From Pseudoxanthomonas sp. PXM03 (GTDB taxonomy: Bacteria > Pseudomonadota > Gammaproteobacteria > Xanthomonadales > Xanthomonadaceae): DNA of 64,000 bases. Location: the NCBI RefSeq assembly GCF_014852005.1, contig NZ_JACVAU010000002.1, positions 620,001 to 684,000 of the forward strand, written 5' to 3'. The notes beneath the pieces are model-generated. The model searched no databases. It worked only from the letters and a program-made list of their open reading frames with translations, and was not told the DNA's origin. A program made the translations under genes and the position numbers. This document shows positions 17,260 through 26,683 of this stretch, piece after piece; position 1 is the stretch's first letter; every line of letters starts with the position of its first letter.

Positions 17260-17994
17260 TCACTCGCGCAGCATGCGTCGGCCGGCCCGCTTCTTCGCCC
17301 ACAGGTTGAGGCACTCGACCACGGCCGAGAAGCCCATCGCGCCGTAGAGGTAACCCTTCGGGATATGCATCTCGAAGCCGTCCAGCAGCAGATAGGCGCC
17401 GACGGCCACGATGAAGGCCAGCGCCAGCATCTTGATGGTCGGGTTGTTGTCGATGAACTGTCCCAGCGGCTTGGCCGCCAGCAACATCACCGCCACCGCC
17501 AGCAGGATCGCCGCCACCATCACCGGGGTGTGGTTGGCCATGCCGACTGCCGCGATCACCGAGTCCAGCGAGAACACGATGTCGATCACCGCGATCTGCG
17601 CGATCACGCCGGCGAATGACACCGCCGGGCGCGTGTGCACGTCTTCGGAATCGGGTTCGCCCTTTACCAGTTCCAGGATTTCCTTGGTGCCCTTCACCAG
17701 CAGGAACACACCGCCCAGGATCAGCACCAGGTCGCGCACCGAGATGCCTTGCCCGAACAGCGTGAACAGGTCGGCGGTCAGGCCGGCCAGCCATGCCAGC
17801 GTCAGCAGCAGCAGGATGCGCGTGATGCACGCCACCGCGATGCCGAACTTGCGTGCGACTTCTCGCTGGTGCGGCGGCAGCTTGCTGACCGCGATGGAGA
17901 TGAAGACCAGGTTGTCGATGCCCAGCACGATTTCGATCGCACTCAGCGTGATCAGCGTGATCCACACCTGCGGATCGGTAAGCAATTCCATCAT
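17260..17994 (-). CDS. TerC-family integral membrane protein
   Basis: A 244-residue protein with about seven membrane segments and the TerC hallmarks EIVLGIDNLVFI (about 21-32) and DIVFSLDSVIAAVGMANH (roughly 135-152), whose acidic residues lie within membrane helices and are thought to bind metal. Family members are linked to manganese or calcium export and to tellurite resistance. The bacterial YgdQ/YoaE-like branch is functionally uncertain. Two adjacent ATG codons are possible starts. It follows dgkA by 29 bp and ends at a strong terminator. No yybP-ykoY-type manganese riboswitch is evident upstream, where only that short gap exists. Confidence 0.88.
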   Translation of the reverse strand: MMELLTDPQVWITLITLSAIEIVLGIDNLVFISIAVSKLPPHQREVARKFGIAVACITRILLLLTLAWLAGLTADLFTLFGQGISVRDLVLILGGVFLLVKGTKEILELVKGEPDSEDVHTRPAVSFAGVIAQIAVIDIVFSLDSVIAAVGMANHTPVMVAAILLAVAVMLLAAKPLGQFIDNNPTIKMLALAFIVAVGAYLLLDGFEMHIPKGYLYGAMGFSAVVECLNLWAKKRAGRRMLRE

Positions 17995-18023
17995 CGGGTA
18001 GAGACCTTGTTCATATCAGGATT

Positions 18024-18404
18024 TCACAGGTAGCGCGGCGCAAGGATCAATCCCCAGCACAGCAGCACATTCATCATCAGCACGAAGACCGCCGCCGACC
18101 CCATGTCCTTCGCGCGGCCGGCGAGTTCGTGGTGCTCCGGACCATAGCGTTCGATCACGGCTTCCACCGCGGAGTTCAGCAGTTCGGCGGCCAGCACCAG
18201 CAGGCAACTGCCGATCATCAGCGCGCGCTCCAGGCCGGTTCCGCCCAGCCACAGCGCCAGCGGCGCGAGCACGACGAGCAGGTACACCTCCAGCCGGAAG
18301 GAGGATTCGTGCATCCACGCCGCGCGCAGGCCCTGGAAGGACCACACGGTGGCTTTGAGGATGCGGCCGGGGCCGCGGGGAAGGTGTCCGGTTTCGTCAG
18401 CCAT
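18024..18404 (-). CDS. dgkA: Diacylglycerol kinase DgkA
   Basis: A 126-residue inner-membrane lipid kinase that recycles diacylglycerol to phosphatidic acid. It has three membrane helices and the conserved block ELLNSAVEAVIERYGPEHHE (74-93), continuing GRAKDMGSAAV (96-106); Glu81 is the expected catalytic base, with Asn77 and Asp100 near the nucleotide. An amphipathic N-terminal helix with Glu33 (RAAWMHESSFRLE) matches the E. coli enzyme. Presumably the first gene of a dgkA-terC transcript. Confidence 0.95.
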   Translation of the reverse strand: MADETGHLPRGPGRILKATVWSFQGLRAAWMHESSFRLEVYLLVVLAPLALWLGGTGLERALMIGSCLLVLAAELLNSAVEAVIERYGPEHHELAGRAKDMGSAAVFVLMMNVLLCWGLILAPRYL

Positions 18405-18617
18405 GGCAGGTCGATGCGAAGGAATCCCCGCATCGTCTCCGGCCGGTCAGGCATGGGCCTGGTCCAGCGGGAGGTCGGATCGGGTGGAGCCGGCGCGGGT
18501 ACCGCGCCAAGGCGGCAATTTTGCCACAAGGCGCCCACGTACCGCCCCAGGGTGGTTTGCATCGCCCGGCACGGGCTGGTCCACTAGGGCCCGTCCGACA
18601 AGAAGGAGCCCTCCCCC

Positions 18618-19349
18618 GTGCCTTTCCTGAACACGTTCCGCCTGTCCCTGTCCGTCGTGCTGCTGGCTGCCCTGGCCGCGTGTGCCGGCACCCCGCCCAC
18701 CGGACCGGAAGCGCTCGCGGAGCCACGGGCGCAGACGGCCCCGCGCATCCCGGACCAGGTCTCGAGCCCGGCCTGGGAGGCCGACATGCAGCGTTTCGAG
18801 GCTGCCGACGCGAAGTCCCCGCCCCCGCGCCGTGGCGTGCTGTTCATCGGCAGCTCTTCGATCCGTTTGTGGGACACGCTCGCGCAGGACTTCCCCGGCG
18901 TGCCGGTGATCAACCGCGGCTTCGGCGGCTCCGAACTGCGCGACAGCACCTGGTACGCCGACCGTATCATCGTGCCGTATGCGCCCCGGCAGCTCCTGAT
19001 CTACGCAGGCGACAACGACCTCAACGCCGGCCGCACGCCACAACAGCTGCAGCAGGACTTCACCGCCTTCGTCCAGCGCGTCCGCCGCGATCTGCCGGAA
19101 ACGAAGATCGCCTACATCAGCACCAAGCCGAGCCCGTCGCGCGTCCAACTGCTTGCGACGCAACGCGAAGCCAACAGGCTGATCCAGGCCGAAGCGAAAC
19201 GGCTGGGCGTGGACTACATCGACATCTTCACGCCGATGCTGGACCCCAAGGGCCAGCCGGACGAGACCTTGTTCATCGACGACCGCCTGCACATGAATGC
19301 CGCCGGCTACGACATCTGGCAGCGGGTGATCGCGCCGTACGTGAAGTAA
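18618..19349 (+). CDS. SGNH/GDSL-family lipoprotein hydrolase
   Basis: A 243-residue predicted lipoprotein (lipobox LAAC, Cys22) with an SGNH hydrolase domain. Block I is FIGSSSI (76-82), a GSS variant of the usual GDS with nucleophile Ser80. Block II contains the oxyanion Gly in NRGFGGS, block III is AGDND (Asn133), and block V is DRLH (Asp222, His225). Likely an esterase, lipase or peptidoglycan/glycan deacetylase acting at the envelope; the substrate is unknown. The start is GTG with an excellent AGAAGGAG ribosome-binding site 9-10 bp upstream. It runs convergently into the terminator shared with the protease gene. The upstream gap 18405-18617 shows nothing I can name. Confidence 0.88.
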   Translation: MPFLNTFRLSLSVVLLAALAACAGTPPTGPEALAEPRAQTAPRIPDQVSSPAWEADMQRFEAADAKSPPPRRGVLFIGSSSIRLWDTLAQDFPGVPVINRGFGGSELRDSTWYADRIIVPYAPRQLLIYAGDNDLNAGRTPQQLQQDFTAFVQRVRRDLPETKIAYISTKPSPSRVQLLATQREANRLIQAEAKRLGVDYIDIFTPMLDPKGQPDETLFIDDRLHMNAAGYDIWQRVIAPYVK

Positions 19350-19353
19350 CTGC

Positions 19354-19384
19354 AAAAAAGAAGCCCGGCATTGCCGGGCTTCTT
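19354..19384 (-). terminator. Rho-independent terminator between convergent genes
   Basis: An 11-bp stem AAGAAGCCCGG/CCGGGCTTCTT closes a 5-base loop. On the minus strand it is followed by TTTTTT, a strong terminator for the protease gene ending 24 bp earlier. On the plus strand the run after the stem is short (TTCTTC), so termination of the SGNH gene is plausible but weaker. Confidence 0.88.
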
Positions 19385-19407
19385 CATGCCTGGAGCATCG
19401 CGAGGCG

Positions 19408-20781
<1,374 letters not shown>

Positions 20782-20986
20782 AAGCCGATCCGACTCCGAG
20801 TGTTGTGATTGCCGCGCAGGACAGCGCAGTGGGCCGAATCTAGCTTGTAATTTTCGTTCTAGATATGGATTTACATCTCACATTTTCATGCTAGGAGTGA
20901 AGTGCAGGATGGCACCGGTAGCCATGAGAACGAGTCGCATCGCGAAGGACTGTTCCGCCGCAACGCGACCGCCCATGTGATGCGAT

Positions 20987-21364
20987 TCAGCGCCTGCGAA
21001 CGGCGCCGGCAGGTTGATGGAGGCTCAGGACGTTGCCGTCGGGATCGAGGAAATCCAGTGACAGCCCCCCATCGGGCGATTCGCTCACGGGCACCACGAT
21101 CTCCACCTGCCTGGCTGCCAATGCCTCGGCATAGTCATCGATGCCGCCCTCGAGACTGAAGACGACGACCGGCGAGTCTCCCGCGCGGGCTGGGCGTGGA
21201 ATCAGGACCAACGCCAGCCCGTCCACTTCGCCCGTCGCCCATGGGCCGTCATGCCCGTCCAGCAACTCCAGCGGCAGCCCGAGGGTGTCGCGATAGAACG
21301 TCACCGACCGGGCCAGATCGGAAACGAAGAAAACGATGGCGCCTACCTTGCAGTTCGTGAGCAT
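20987..21364 (-). CDS. VOC (glyoxalase/bleomycin-resistance) superfamily protein
   Basis: A 125-residue single-module vicinal-oxygen-chelate protein. It begins CKVGAIVFFVSDLARSVTFY with the typical YRDTLGLPLELL stretch, and ends LDFLDPDGNVLSLHQP, the conserved DPDGN beta-hairpin that closes the fold. The ATG with AGGAAGAG upstream is preferred over a GTG 24 bp earlier. It lies 20 bp behind the sigma-factor gene; whether it is an enzyme, a resistance protein or a ligand-binding partner is unknown. Confidence 0.85.
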   Translation of the reverse strand: MLTNCKVGAIVFFVSDLARSVTFYRDTLGLPLELLDGHDGPWATGEVDGLALVLIPRPARAGDSPVVVFSLEGGIDDYAEALAARQVEIVVPVSESPDGGLSLDFLDPDGNVLSLHQPAGAVRRR

Positions 21365-21384
21365 GGGATCTCTTCCTGTGGGAT

Positions 21385-22053
21385 TCACTTCTTTCCGTTG
21401 CCGCGGGAAGGCGATGTGTGAGCACCGGCGTCGATCAGGATCAGGTGGCCGTCGGGATCGTGCGTTCCCAGACCCTCGCCCACGCGCATGGCCGCCTTCA
21501 ACACACGCCGGGTCAAACCGAACTGCAGCGCCACACAGCGCGCCGGATCGCGCGCATACGCCAGGGCGATGCTTTCCGCACGCACCGCCGATGATTGGGC
21601 CGCCAGTGTCCGGCGGATGCGCGTGAGGCGCTGGCGGAACGCCGTGGGTTCGATGCGCAGCAGCCAGCGGATCTCGTCCGCGGACAGCCCGTGCAGCGCC
21701 AGTACCGCGACGCGACGCGCCGAAGGCGGCAGCCCCTCCAGCCAGGGCGGCACCAACGCCGCTGTTTCCCCTGCGGATCCGGCGGCGGGATCATCGAGGT
21801 CCGCCGCCGTCGTCGCTTCGCGTGCGCGCCGCCGCACCGCCGTGCGCGCGGTGAGCATGGCCTGCCGTCGCAGCACGCCCGAGAGCCAGGGCAGATCATG
21901 GCGACCCGCCTGCAGGGCGATCAGCAAGGTGTCCTGCACCAGGTCATCGGCATCCTGCGCACGCCGGCACAGGCGCAGGGCCTGCGTGCGCAGCTGGCGG
22001 CACGTGTCCTCACCGAGCTCAAATCCACGCGCACCACCGGACGCAGGCGACAC
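21385..22053 (-). CDS. ECF-like RNA polymerase sigma factor
   Basis: A 222-residue protein with a region-2-like segment (about 18-80, including RRAQDADDLVQDTLLIALQ, the core-binding helix) and a region-4 helix-turn-helix (about 105-153, including LSADEIRWLLRIEPTAFRQR). A tail of about 65 residues beyond region 4 is unusual for a minimal ECF factor and may be a regulatory extension. The GTG start abuts the stop of the isoaspartyl-peptidase gene with no gap, which indicates coupling. No anti-sigma gene (zinc-finger or transmembrane) lies next to it. The sigma assignment is good; the regulon is unknown. Confidence 0.75.
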   Translation of the reverse strand: MSPASGGARGFELGEDTCRQLRTQALRLCRRAQDADDLVQDTLLIALQAGRHDLPWLSGVLRRQAMLTARTAVRRRAREATTAADLDDPAAGSAGETAALVPPWLEGLPPSARRVAVLALHGLSADEIRWLLRIEPTAFRQRLTRIRRTLAAQSSAVRAESIALAYARDPARCVALQFGLTRRVLKAAMRVGEGLGTHDPDGHLILIDAGAHTSPSRGNGKK

Positions 22054-23010
22054 TCAGGCGTCCTGGTAGATGGCGATGCCGCGCGAACCATCCGGACCGA
22101 TCCAGCCCCGGTACATGCCTGCCGTGCTCAACACCAGCGCGATGTTGCCCTCGCGGTCGAGCGCGATCGCACCTCCATCGCCACCGTGCGCGGGCACTTC
22201 CCCCAGGATCACGTCCTCCGTGGCCACCTGCAGCCGGTCGCCGCGATACGCTACGCGCGCCGCGATGTCGTGCGCCACCGCATTCCGGATGTAGTACTCG
22301 CCCCAGCCGGTGCATGAAACAGCGCAATGTGCATCGGCCCATGTGCCTGCGCCGATCAGTGGTGAATCACCGACACGGCCCCAGCGCTTGTTGGTCATGC
22401 CGCCGGTGGAAGTGGCCGCCGCAACGTGCCCGTGCGAATCCAGCGCGACCGCACCCACAGTGCCGAAGTACTTCCCGCGCAGGTCCTGGCTGGCCTTCCA
22501 CGCGCGCTGCTCACGCTGCTGCGCCTGTCGCAGCTGTTCGCGGCGCGGCTCCGTGTCGAACCATTCGTTGGGTACGCGCTCGATGTCGGGATGGGTGTCG
22601 GCATATTGCTCCGCGCCTTCGCCGATCAGGAACACGTGCGACGACTCTTCCAGCACCCGGCGTGCCAGCTGCACGGGATGACGCACCGTCGACACGCCCG
22701 CGACCGCGCCGGCGCGGCGACCGTGGCCATCCATGATGGAAGCATCCAGTTCGTGTCGTCCGTCGGCGGTGAACACGGCCCCGTAGCCGGCGTTGAAGTA
22801 AGGCGAGTCCTCGAGCATCGCGACCGCCGCTTCCACCGCATCCAGCGCCGTGCCGCCGTTGCCGAGGACCGCGTGGCCTGCATCCAACACGCGATCCAGT
22901 TCGGCCCGGATCGCACGCTCGGCCTCCGCGCCCAGCGCGTTCCGTTCGATGACACCGGCACCGCCATGGATCGCCAGCGCCAGAGGCCTCCGGAGTTGAC
23001 GCGCATTCAT
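22054..23010 (-). CDS. iaaA: Isoaspartyl peptidase / plant-type L-asparaginase
   Basis: A 318-residue Ntn-hydrolase precursor that cleaves isoaspartyl dipeptides and asparagine after self-processing into two subunits. Landmarks are ALAIHGGAGVIER (11-23), GGTALDAVEAAV (52-63), FNAGYGAVFTADG (72-84), and the autoproteolysis/nucleophile site GTVGAVALDSHG with Thr184. The substrate-binding GGMTNKRWGRVGDSP and GAGTWAD follow. I chose the ATG giving MNARQLRRPLALAIHGG; longer in-frame starts (up to about 20 residues) exist but lack conservation. It heads a three-gene run with the sigma factor and VOC protein. Confidence 0.9.
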   Translation of the reverse strand: MNARQLRRPLALAIHGGAGVIERNALGAEAERAIRAELDRVLDAGHAVLGNGGTALDAVEAAVAMLEDSPYFNAGYGAVFTADGRHELDASIMDGHGRRAGAVAGVSTVRHPVQLARRVLEESSHVFLIGEGAEQYADTHPDIERVPNEWFDTEPRREQLRQAQQREQRAWKASQDLRGKYFGTVGAVALDSHGHVAAATSTGGMTNKRWGRVGDSPLIGAGTWADAHCAVSCTGWGEYYIRNAVAHDIAARVAYRGDRLQVATEDVILGEVPAHGGDGGAIALDREGNIALVLSTAGMYRGWIGPDGSRGIAIYQDA

Positions 23011-23085
23011 GGCAAGCGGCCACCGTACGAGGCGACGGGAGACCAGCATACTCCCGCCATCGCGTCGCACCAGCCCTGCCGACGG

Positions 23086-24327
23086 CTATTGCGAACGCAG
23101 CGCTTCGATGGGGTCCAGCTGCGAGGCCTTGCGCGCGGGGTAGTAGCCGAAGAACAGGCCGGTCGCGATCGAGAAGCCGGCGGCCAGGCCGATCACCTGC
23201 CCGTTCAACGCCACCGGCAGCTCGCTGAACTGGCCCACCAGCAGCGCGCCGACCACGCCGATGACGATGCCCAGCACACCGCCGCCCAGCGACAGCAACA
23301 TGGCTTCGGCGAGGAACTGCCGGCGCACGTCGCCCGGGCCCGCGCCCACGGCCATGCGCAGACCGATTTCGCGGATGCGCTCGGTCACCGAGACCAGCAT
23401 GATGTTCATGATGCCGATGCCGCCCACGATCAGCGAAATGGTGGCCACCGCGCCCAGCAGCAACGACATCAGCTTGGTCGTCGCGGTACGGGTGGCGACG
23501 ATCTCCGAGATGTTGCGGACGTTGAAGTCGTCCTCTTCGCCCGGATTGATCTTGTGCCGCTGGCGCAGCAGCGCTTCGACTTCGCCCTGCACGTAGCTCA
23601 GGTCCTTGGCGTCGGCCACGGTCAGCGCCACCTGCATCACCGCACCCGGCGGCAAGCCCATCGAACCGAGCAGGCGACGGCGCGCGGTCTCCAGCGGCAC
23701 CATCATCACGTCGTCCTGGTCCTGGCCGAAGCCACCCTGGCCCTTCGGCGCCAACGTGCCCACCACGGTGAACGGCACGCGCCCCAGGCGCACGGTCTGG
23801 CCGACGCCGCTGTCCTCGCCGAACAGGGTGCGTCGCACCGTCTCGCCGAGGATCACCACCTTGCCGGCGCTGGAGTAGTCCTGCGCATCGAAGCCTTCGC
23901 CATTGGCGATGACCCAGCCGTTGATGTCGAAGAAGTCGGCCTGCACGCCTTGCCAGCTGGTCGACGCATTGTTCTCGGCGAACACGGTCTGGGTGTTGCC
24001 GCGCAACGCACCGGCCACGTACTGCACTTCCGGGATCTCGTTGCGGATCGCTTCCACGTCGCCCTCGTTGAGGGTGTAGAAGCTGCTGGAACTCATGCGC
24101 ACGCCACCCCCGCCGGGACCCCGGCCGGCACCCGGGCTGATGTCCAGTCGCTGGGAACCCAGGCCGGAGACCAGCTTGTCGATCTCGGCCTGCGTGCCCT
24201 GCCCCACCGACACCATGACGATGACGGCCGCGATGCCGATGATCACGCCCAGCGAGGTCAGCGCGCTGCGCATCCAGTTCCCGCGCAGCGCATGCAGCGC
24301 CGTGCGCAGGATGTCGGAGAACTTCAT
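23086..24327 (-). CDS. MacB-type ABC transporter permease
   Basis: A 413-residue permease: a first membrane helix (about 22-44) after MKFSDILRTALHALRGNWMRS, a large periplasmic MacB_PCD domain (about 45-280), then three C-terminal helices of the FtsX domain, including the EIGLRMAVGA motif that contacts the ATPase. It lacks a fused ATPase, which is the separate gene just upstream (4-bp ATGA overlap). The periplasmic part contains a Gly-rich stretch near residue 88. With the MacA-like adaptor it should form a tripartite efflux pump using a TolC-type outer-membrane channel that is not in this window. Substrates (macrolides, peptides, siderophores, haem precursors) are unknown. Confidence 0.92.
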   Translation of the reverse strand: MKFSDILRTALHALRGNWMRSALTSLGVIIGIAAVIVMVSVGQGTQAEIDKLVSGLGSQRLDISPGAGRGPGGGGVRMSSSSFYTLNEGDVEAIRNEIPEVQYVAGALRGNTQTVFAENNASTSWQGVQADFFDINGWVIANGEGFDAQDYSSAGKVVILGETVRRTLFGEDSGVGQTVRLGRVPFTVVGTLAPKGQGGFGQDQDDVMMVPLETARRRLLGSMGLPPGAVMQVALTVADAKDLSYVQGEVEALLRQRHKINPGEEDDFNVRNISEIVATRTATTKLMSLLLGAVATISLIVGGIGIMNIMLVSVTERIREIGLRMAVGAGPGDVRRQFLAEAMLLSLGGGVLGIVIGVVGALLVGQFSELPVALNGQVIGLAAGFSIATGLFFGYYPARKASQLDPIEALRSQ

Positions 24328-25055
24328 GACCGGCCTCCCGCGTGATCCAGGTCTTCGTGCAACTCACCATCGCGCATCACCAGGATGCGGTCGGCATGCG
24401 CGGCGACTTCCGCGTCGTGGGTGATCAGGATGACGGTGTGGCCGTCGTCGCGCAGGCGCTTGAACAGCGACAGGATTTCCTCGCCGGTCTTGCTGTCCAG
24501 CGCGCCGGTGGGCTCGTCGGCCAGCAGGATGGGCGGCTGGTTGATCAGCGCGCGCGCGATCGCCACGCGCTGCTGCTGCCCACCGGAAAGCTCACTGGGT
24601 CGGTGGCCGGCGCGCTCAGCCAGCCCGACTGCGGCCAGCGCTTGGCGCGCGCGCTCGGTGCGTTCGGCCGGCGGTACCTGGGCATACCCCAGCGGCATGG
24701 CCACATTCTCCAGCGCGGTCATGCGCGGCAGCAGGTGGAAACCCTGGAAGACGAAGCCGATCTTCTCGCGCCGCAGGATCGCCAACTGTTCGGCGTCCAG
24801 CGTGGCCACGTCGATACCGTCGCAGGAATAGCTGCCGTCGCTGGGGGTGTCCAGGCAGCCGATCAGGTTCATCAGCGTGGACTTGCCCGAGCCCGATGGC
24901 CCCATGATCGCGACAAAGTCGCCCCGCGCCACGCGCATGTCGACGCCGCGCAATGCGACCACTTCCGCTTCGGTGCCTGCGGAATAGACTTTCCCCAGCG
25001 CGCGTGTCTGGATGACCGGCACGCGGTCGTCGGCATTCGCTGACGGCATGCTCAT
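24324..25055 (-). CDS. MacB/LolD-type ABC transporter ATP-binding protein
   Basis: A 243-residue ATPase with Walker A GPSGSGKST (52-60), Q-loop FVFQGFHLLP (Gln104), signature LSGGQQQRVAIARAL (156-170), Walker B ILLADEPTGALD (176-187) and the switch His213 (ITHD). It belongs to the type VII (MacB/LolD/FtsE) mechanotransmitting exporters. It overlaps both neighbours by 4 bp (MacA-like adaptor upstream, permease downstream), so the three subunits are translationally coupled. Confidence 0.95.
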   Translation of the reverse strand: MSMPSANADDRVPVIQTRALGKVYSAGTEAEVVALRGVDMRVARGDFVAIMGPSGSGKSTLMNLIGCLDTPSDGSYSCDGIDVATLDAEQLAILRREKIGFVFQGFHLLPRMTALENVAMPLGYAQVPPAERTERARQALAAVGLAERAGHRPSELSGGQQQRVAIARALINQPPILLADEPTGALDSKTGEEILSLFKRLRDDGHTVILITHDAEVAAHADRILVMRDGELHEDLDHAGGRS

Positions 25056-26587
25056 TCCTTCGCGCGCTCGCCCACGACCACCACGTCGCCTTCCTTCACC
25101 GGGCCGGACACCTCGGTGCTGGTACCGTCGCTGGCGCCGATGCGGACCTGCACCATCTCGGGCTTGCCGTTGACCAGCGCGTACACCGGCGCACGCTTGG
25201 CGGCAAGCAGCGTGCGCAGTTCGCCGTCCCAGCGTTGCTTCTGCGTGTCGTCGAGCGTGGCGCGGAACGGCGCGAAATCCTGCTGCATGCGGTCGGCCAT
25301 GCGCTGGCGCATCTGCGCCTGCATCGCGCCCGAACCACCCCCTGCATTGCCACCGGACCGTTGCCCGCCACCCGGTCCGCCGAACATGCTGGCCCCGCGT
25401 TCCTGCGCCTGCGCCATGCGGGCGGCCTGGCGCTCGCGCAGTGCGGCAAGCGCCGCATCGAAAGCGGCCTGCTGTTCGGGCTTCAGCTGCAGGGTGCCGG
25501 CCACGCGCACCAGGTCGTCGCTGACGCCACCACCGCGATTCTGTCCGCCCTGCGGCGGCGCCTGCGCGGGCGACGCCGCGCCCGACTGTTCACCGGTCGG
25601 CTTGTAGCGCAGGGCCGCGTTGGAGATCTTGAGGATGTTGTCGCGCTTGCTGACCTCGATCTCGGCGTTGACGGTCAGGCCCGGCAGCAGGGTGCCGTCG
25701 CTGTTGTCCACACTGACCACGACCGGGTACGTCACCACGTTGCTGGTGGTGGTCGCCGACAACCGCACCTGCTGCACTTCGCCGCGGAACTGGCGATCGG
25801 CGAACGCATCGACGGTGAACGAGACCGACTGCCCAACCTTGACCTGGCCGATGTCGGCTTCATCGACGGCCAGCTCGATCTTCATCTTCGACAGATCTTC
25901 GGCGATGGTGAACAGTTCCGGTGCCTGCAGGCTGGCCGCGACGGTCTGGCCAGGCTCGATGGTGCGCGTCAGCACCACGCCGTCCACCGGCGAGCGGATG
26001 ACGGTGCGGTCGAGGTTCACCCGTGTGGTCTGGGTTGATGCGGTCTGCTGGCGGATCTGCGCCTGCGCCGCGTTGACCTGCGCGCGCGCCTGGTCGCGCG
26101 AGGCGCGCGCCAGGTCGACGTCGCTCTGCGCGACCAGCTTCTGCCGGCCAAGGTCGGCCTTGCGTGTGTAATCCAGTTCGGCGTTCGCCAGCGTCGCCTG
26201 CGCCTGCCTCAGGCTGGCCTGGGCGTTGGCGATCTGCGCGTTGCCCTGTTCGATCTGGGCCTCGTAGGTGCTCGGGTCGATGCGCGCAAGCACCTCGCCC
26301 TTCTTCACTTCGCTGTTGTAGTCGACCAGCACGTCGGTGACCTGGCCAGAAATCTGGCTGCCCACGGTCACCGTGGAGATGGCGCTGAGCGTGCCGGTGG
26401 CCGAAATGGCCACGCGGATGTCGCCGCGCTCGACCGTTGCCGTGCGATAGGCGCTTTCGACGCCGTCTCCCTTGCGCGTGGCCCAGTACCAGGCGCCGCC
26501 ACCCAGAATGGCGACCACGGCAATGCCCAGCAGGAGGGTGGGCAGCGGGAATTTCTTGCGGAGAGGGGTGCGTGCAGGCTGGCTCAT
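25052..26587 (-). CDS. macA: MacA-like periplasmic adaptor with CpxP/Spy-like insertion
   Basis: A 511-residue membrane-fusion protein: an N-terminal membrane anchor (about 14-36), lipoyl halves and a long alpha-hairpin (about 60-215, with ARIDPSTYEAQIEQG), then beta-barrel domains to about residue 330. The expected C-terminal membrane-proximal domain resumes at APVYALVNGKPEMVQVRIGA (about 466). Between them lies an unusual insertion of some 130 residues with Pro/Gly/Gln-rich linkers and two helical segments carrying LTxxQ-like sequences (LKPEQQAAFDA near 368, LDDTQKQRWDGEL near 445), resembling CpxP/Spy repeats. It follows the sensor kinase by 96 bp and overlaps the ATPase gene by 4 bp. Confidence 0.9.
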   Translation of the reverse strand: MSQPARTPLRKKFPLPTLLLGIAVVAILGGGAWYWATRKGDGVESAYRTATVERGDIRVAISATGTLSAISTVTVGSQISGQVTDVLVDYNSEVKKGEVLARIDPSTYEAQIEQGNAQIANAQASLRQAQATLANAELDYTRKADLGRQKLVAQSDVDLARASRDQARAQVNAAQAQIRQQTASTQTTRVNLDRTVIRSPVDGVVLTRTIEPGQTVAASLQAPELFTIAEDLSKMKIELAVDEADIGQVKVGQSVSFTVDAFADRQFRGEVQQVRLSATTTSNVVTYPVVVSVDNSDGTLLPGLTVNAEIEVSKRDNILKISNAALRYKPTGEQSGAASPAQAPPQGGQNRGGGVSDDLVRVAGTLQLKPEQQAAFDAALAALRERQAARMAQAQERGASMFGGPGGGQRSGGNAGGGSGAMQAQMRQRMADRMQQDFAPFRATLDDTQKQRWDGELRTLLAAKRAPVYALVNGKPEMVQVRIGASDGTSTEVSGPVKEGDVVVVGERAKE

Positions 26588-26683
26588 GCAGTGAGTCGGC
26601 TCGGAAGGTGGGGAGTCGTGGGAGGGAACGCGTCGGGAGCGACATGGTTGACAACCCGTGTCGCGGGTCAGTTCCCGTTCGGA

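Noticed and set aside
17260-18023. Manganese (yybP-ykoY) riboswitch before the TerC-family gene
   Set aside because: Only 29 bp separate it from dgkA, too short for the riboswitch, and no leader of that kind is visible upstream of dgkA.
22054-23070. Asparaginase start 20 codons upstream giving a possible signal sequence
   Set aside because: The added residues contain scattered Arg and no hydrophobic core; the enzyme's conserved N-terminal strand follows the ATG at 23010 directly.
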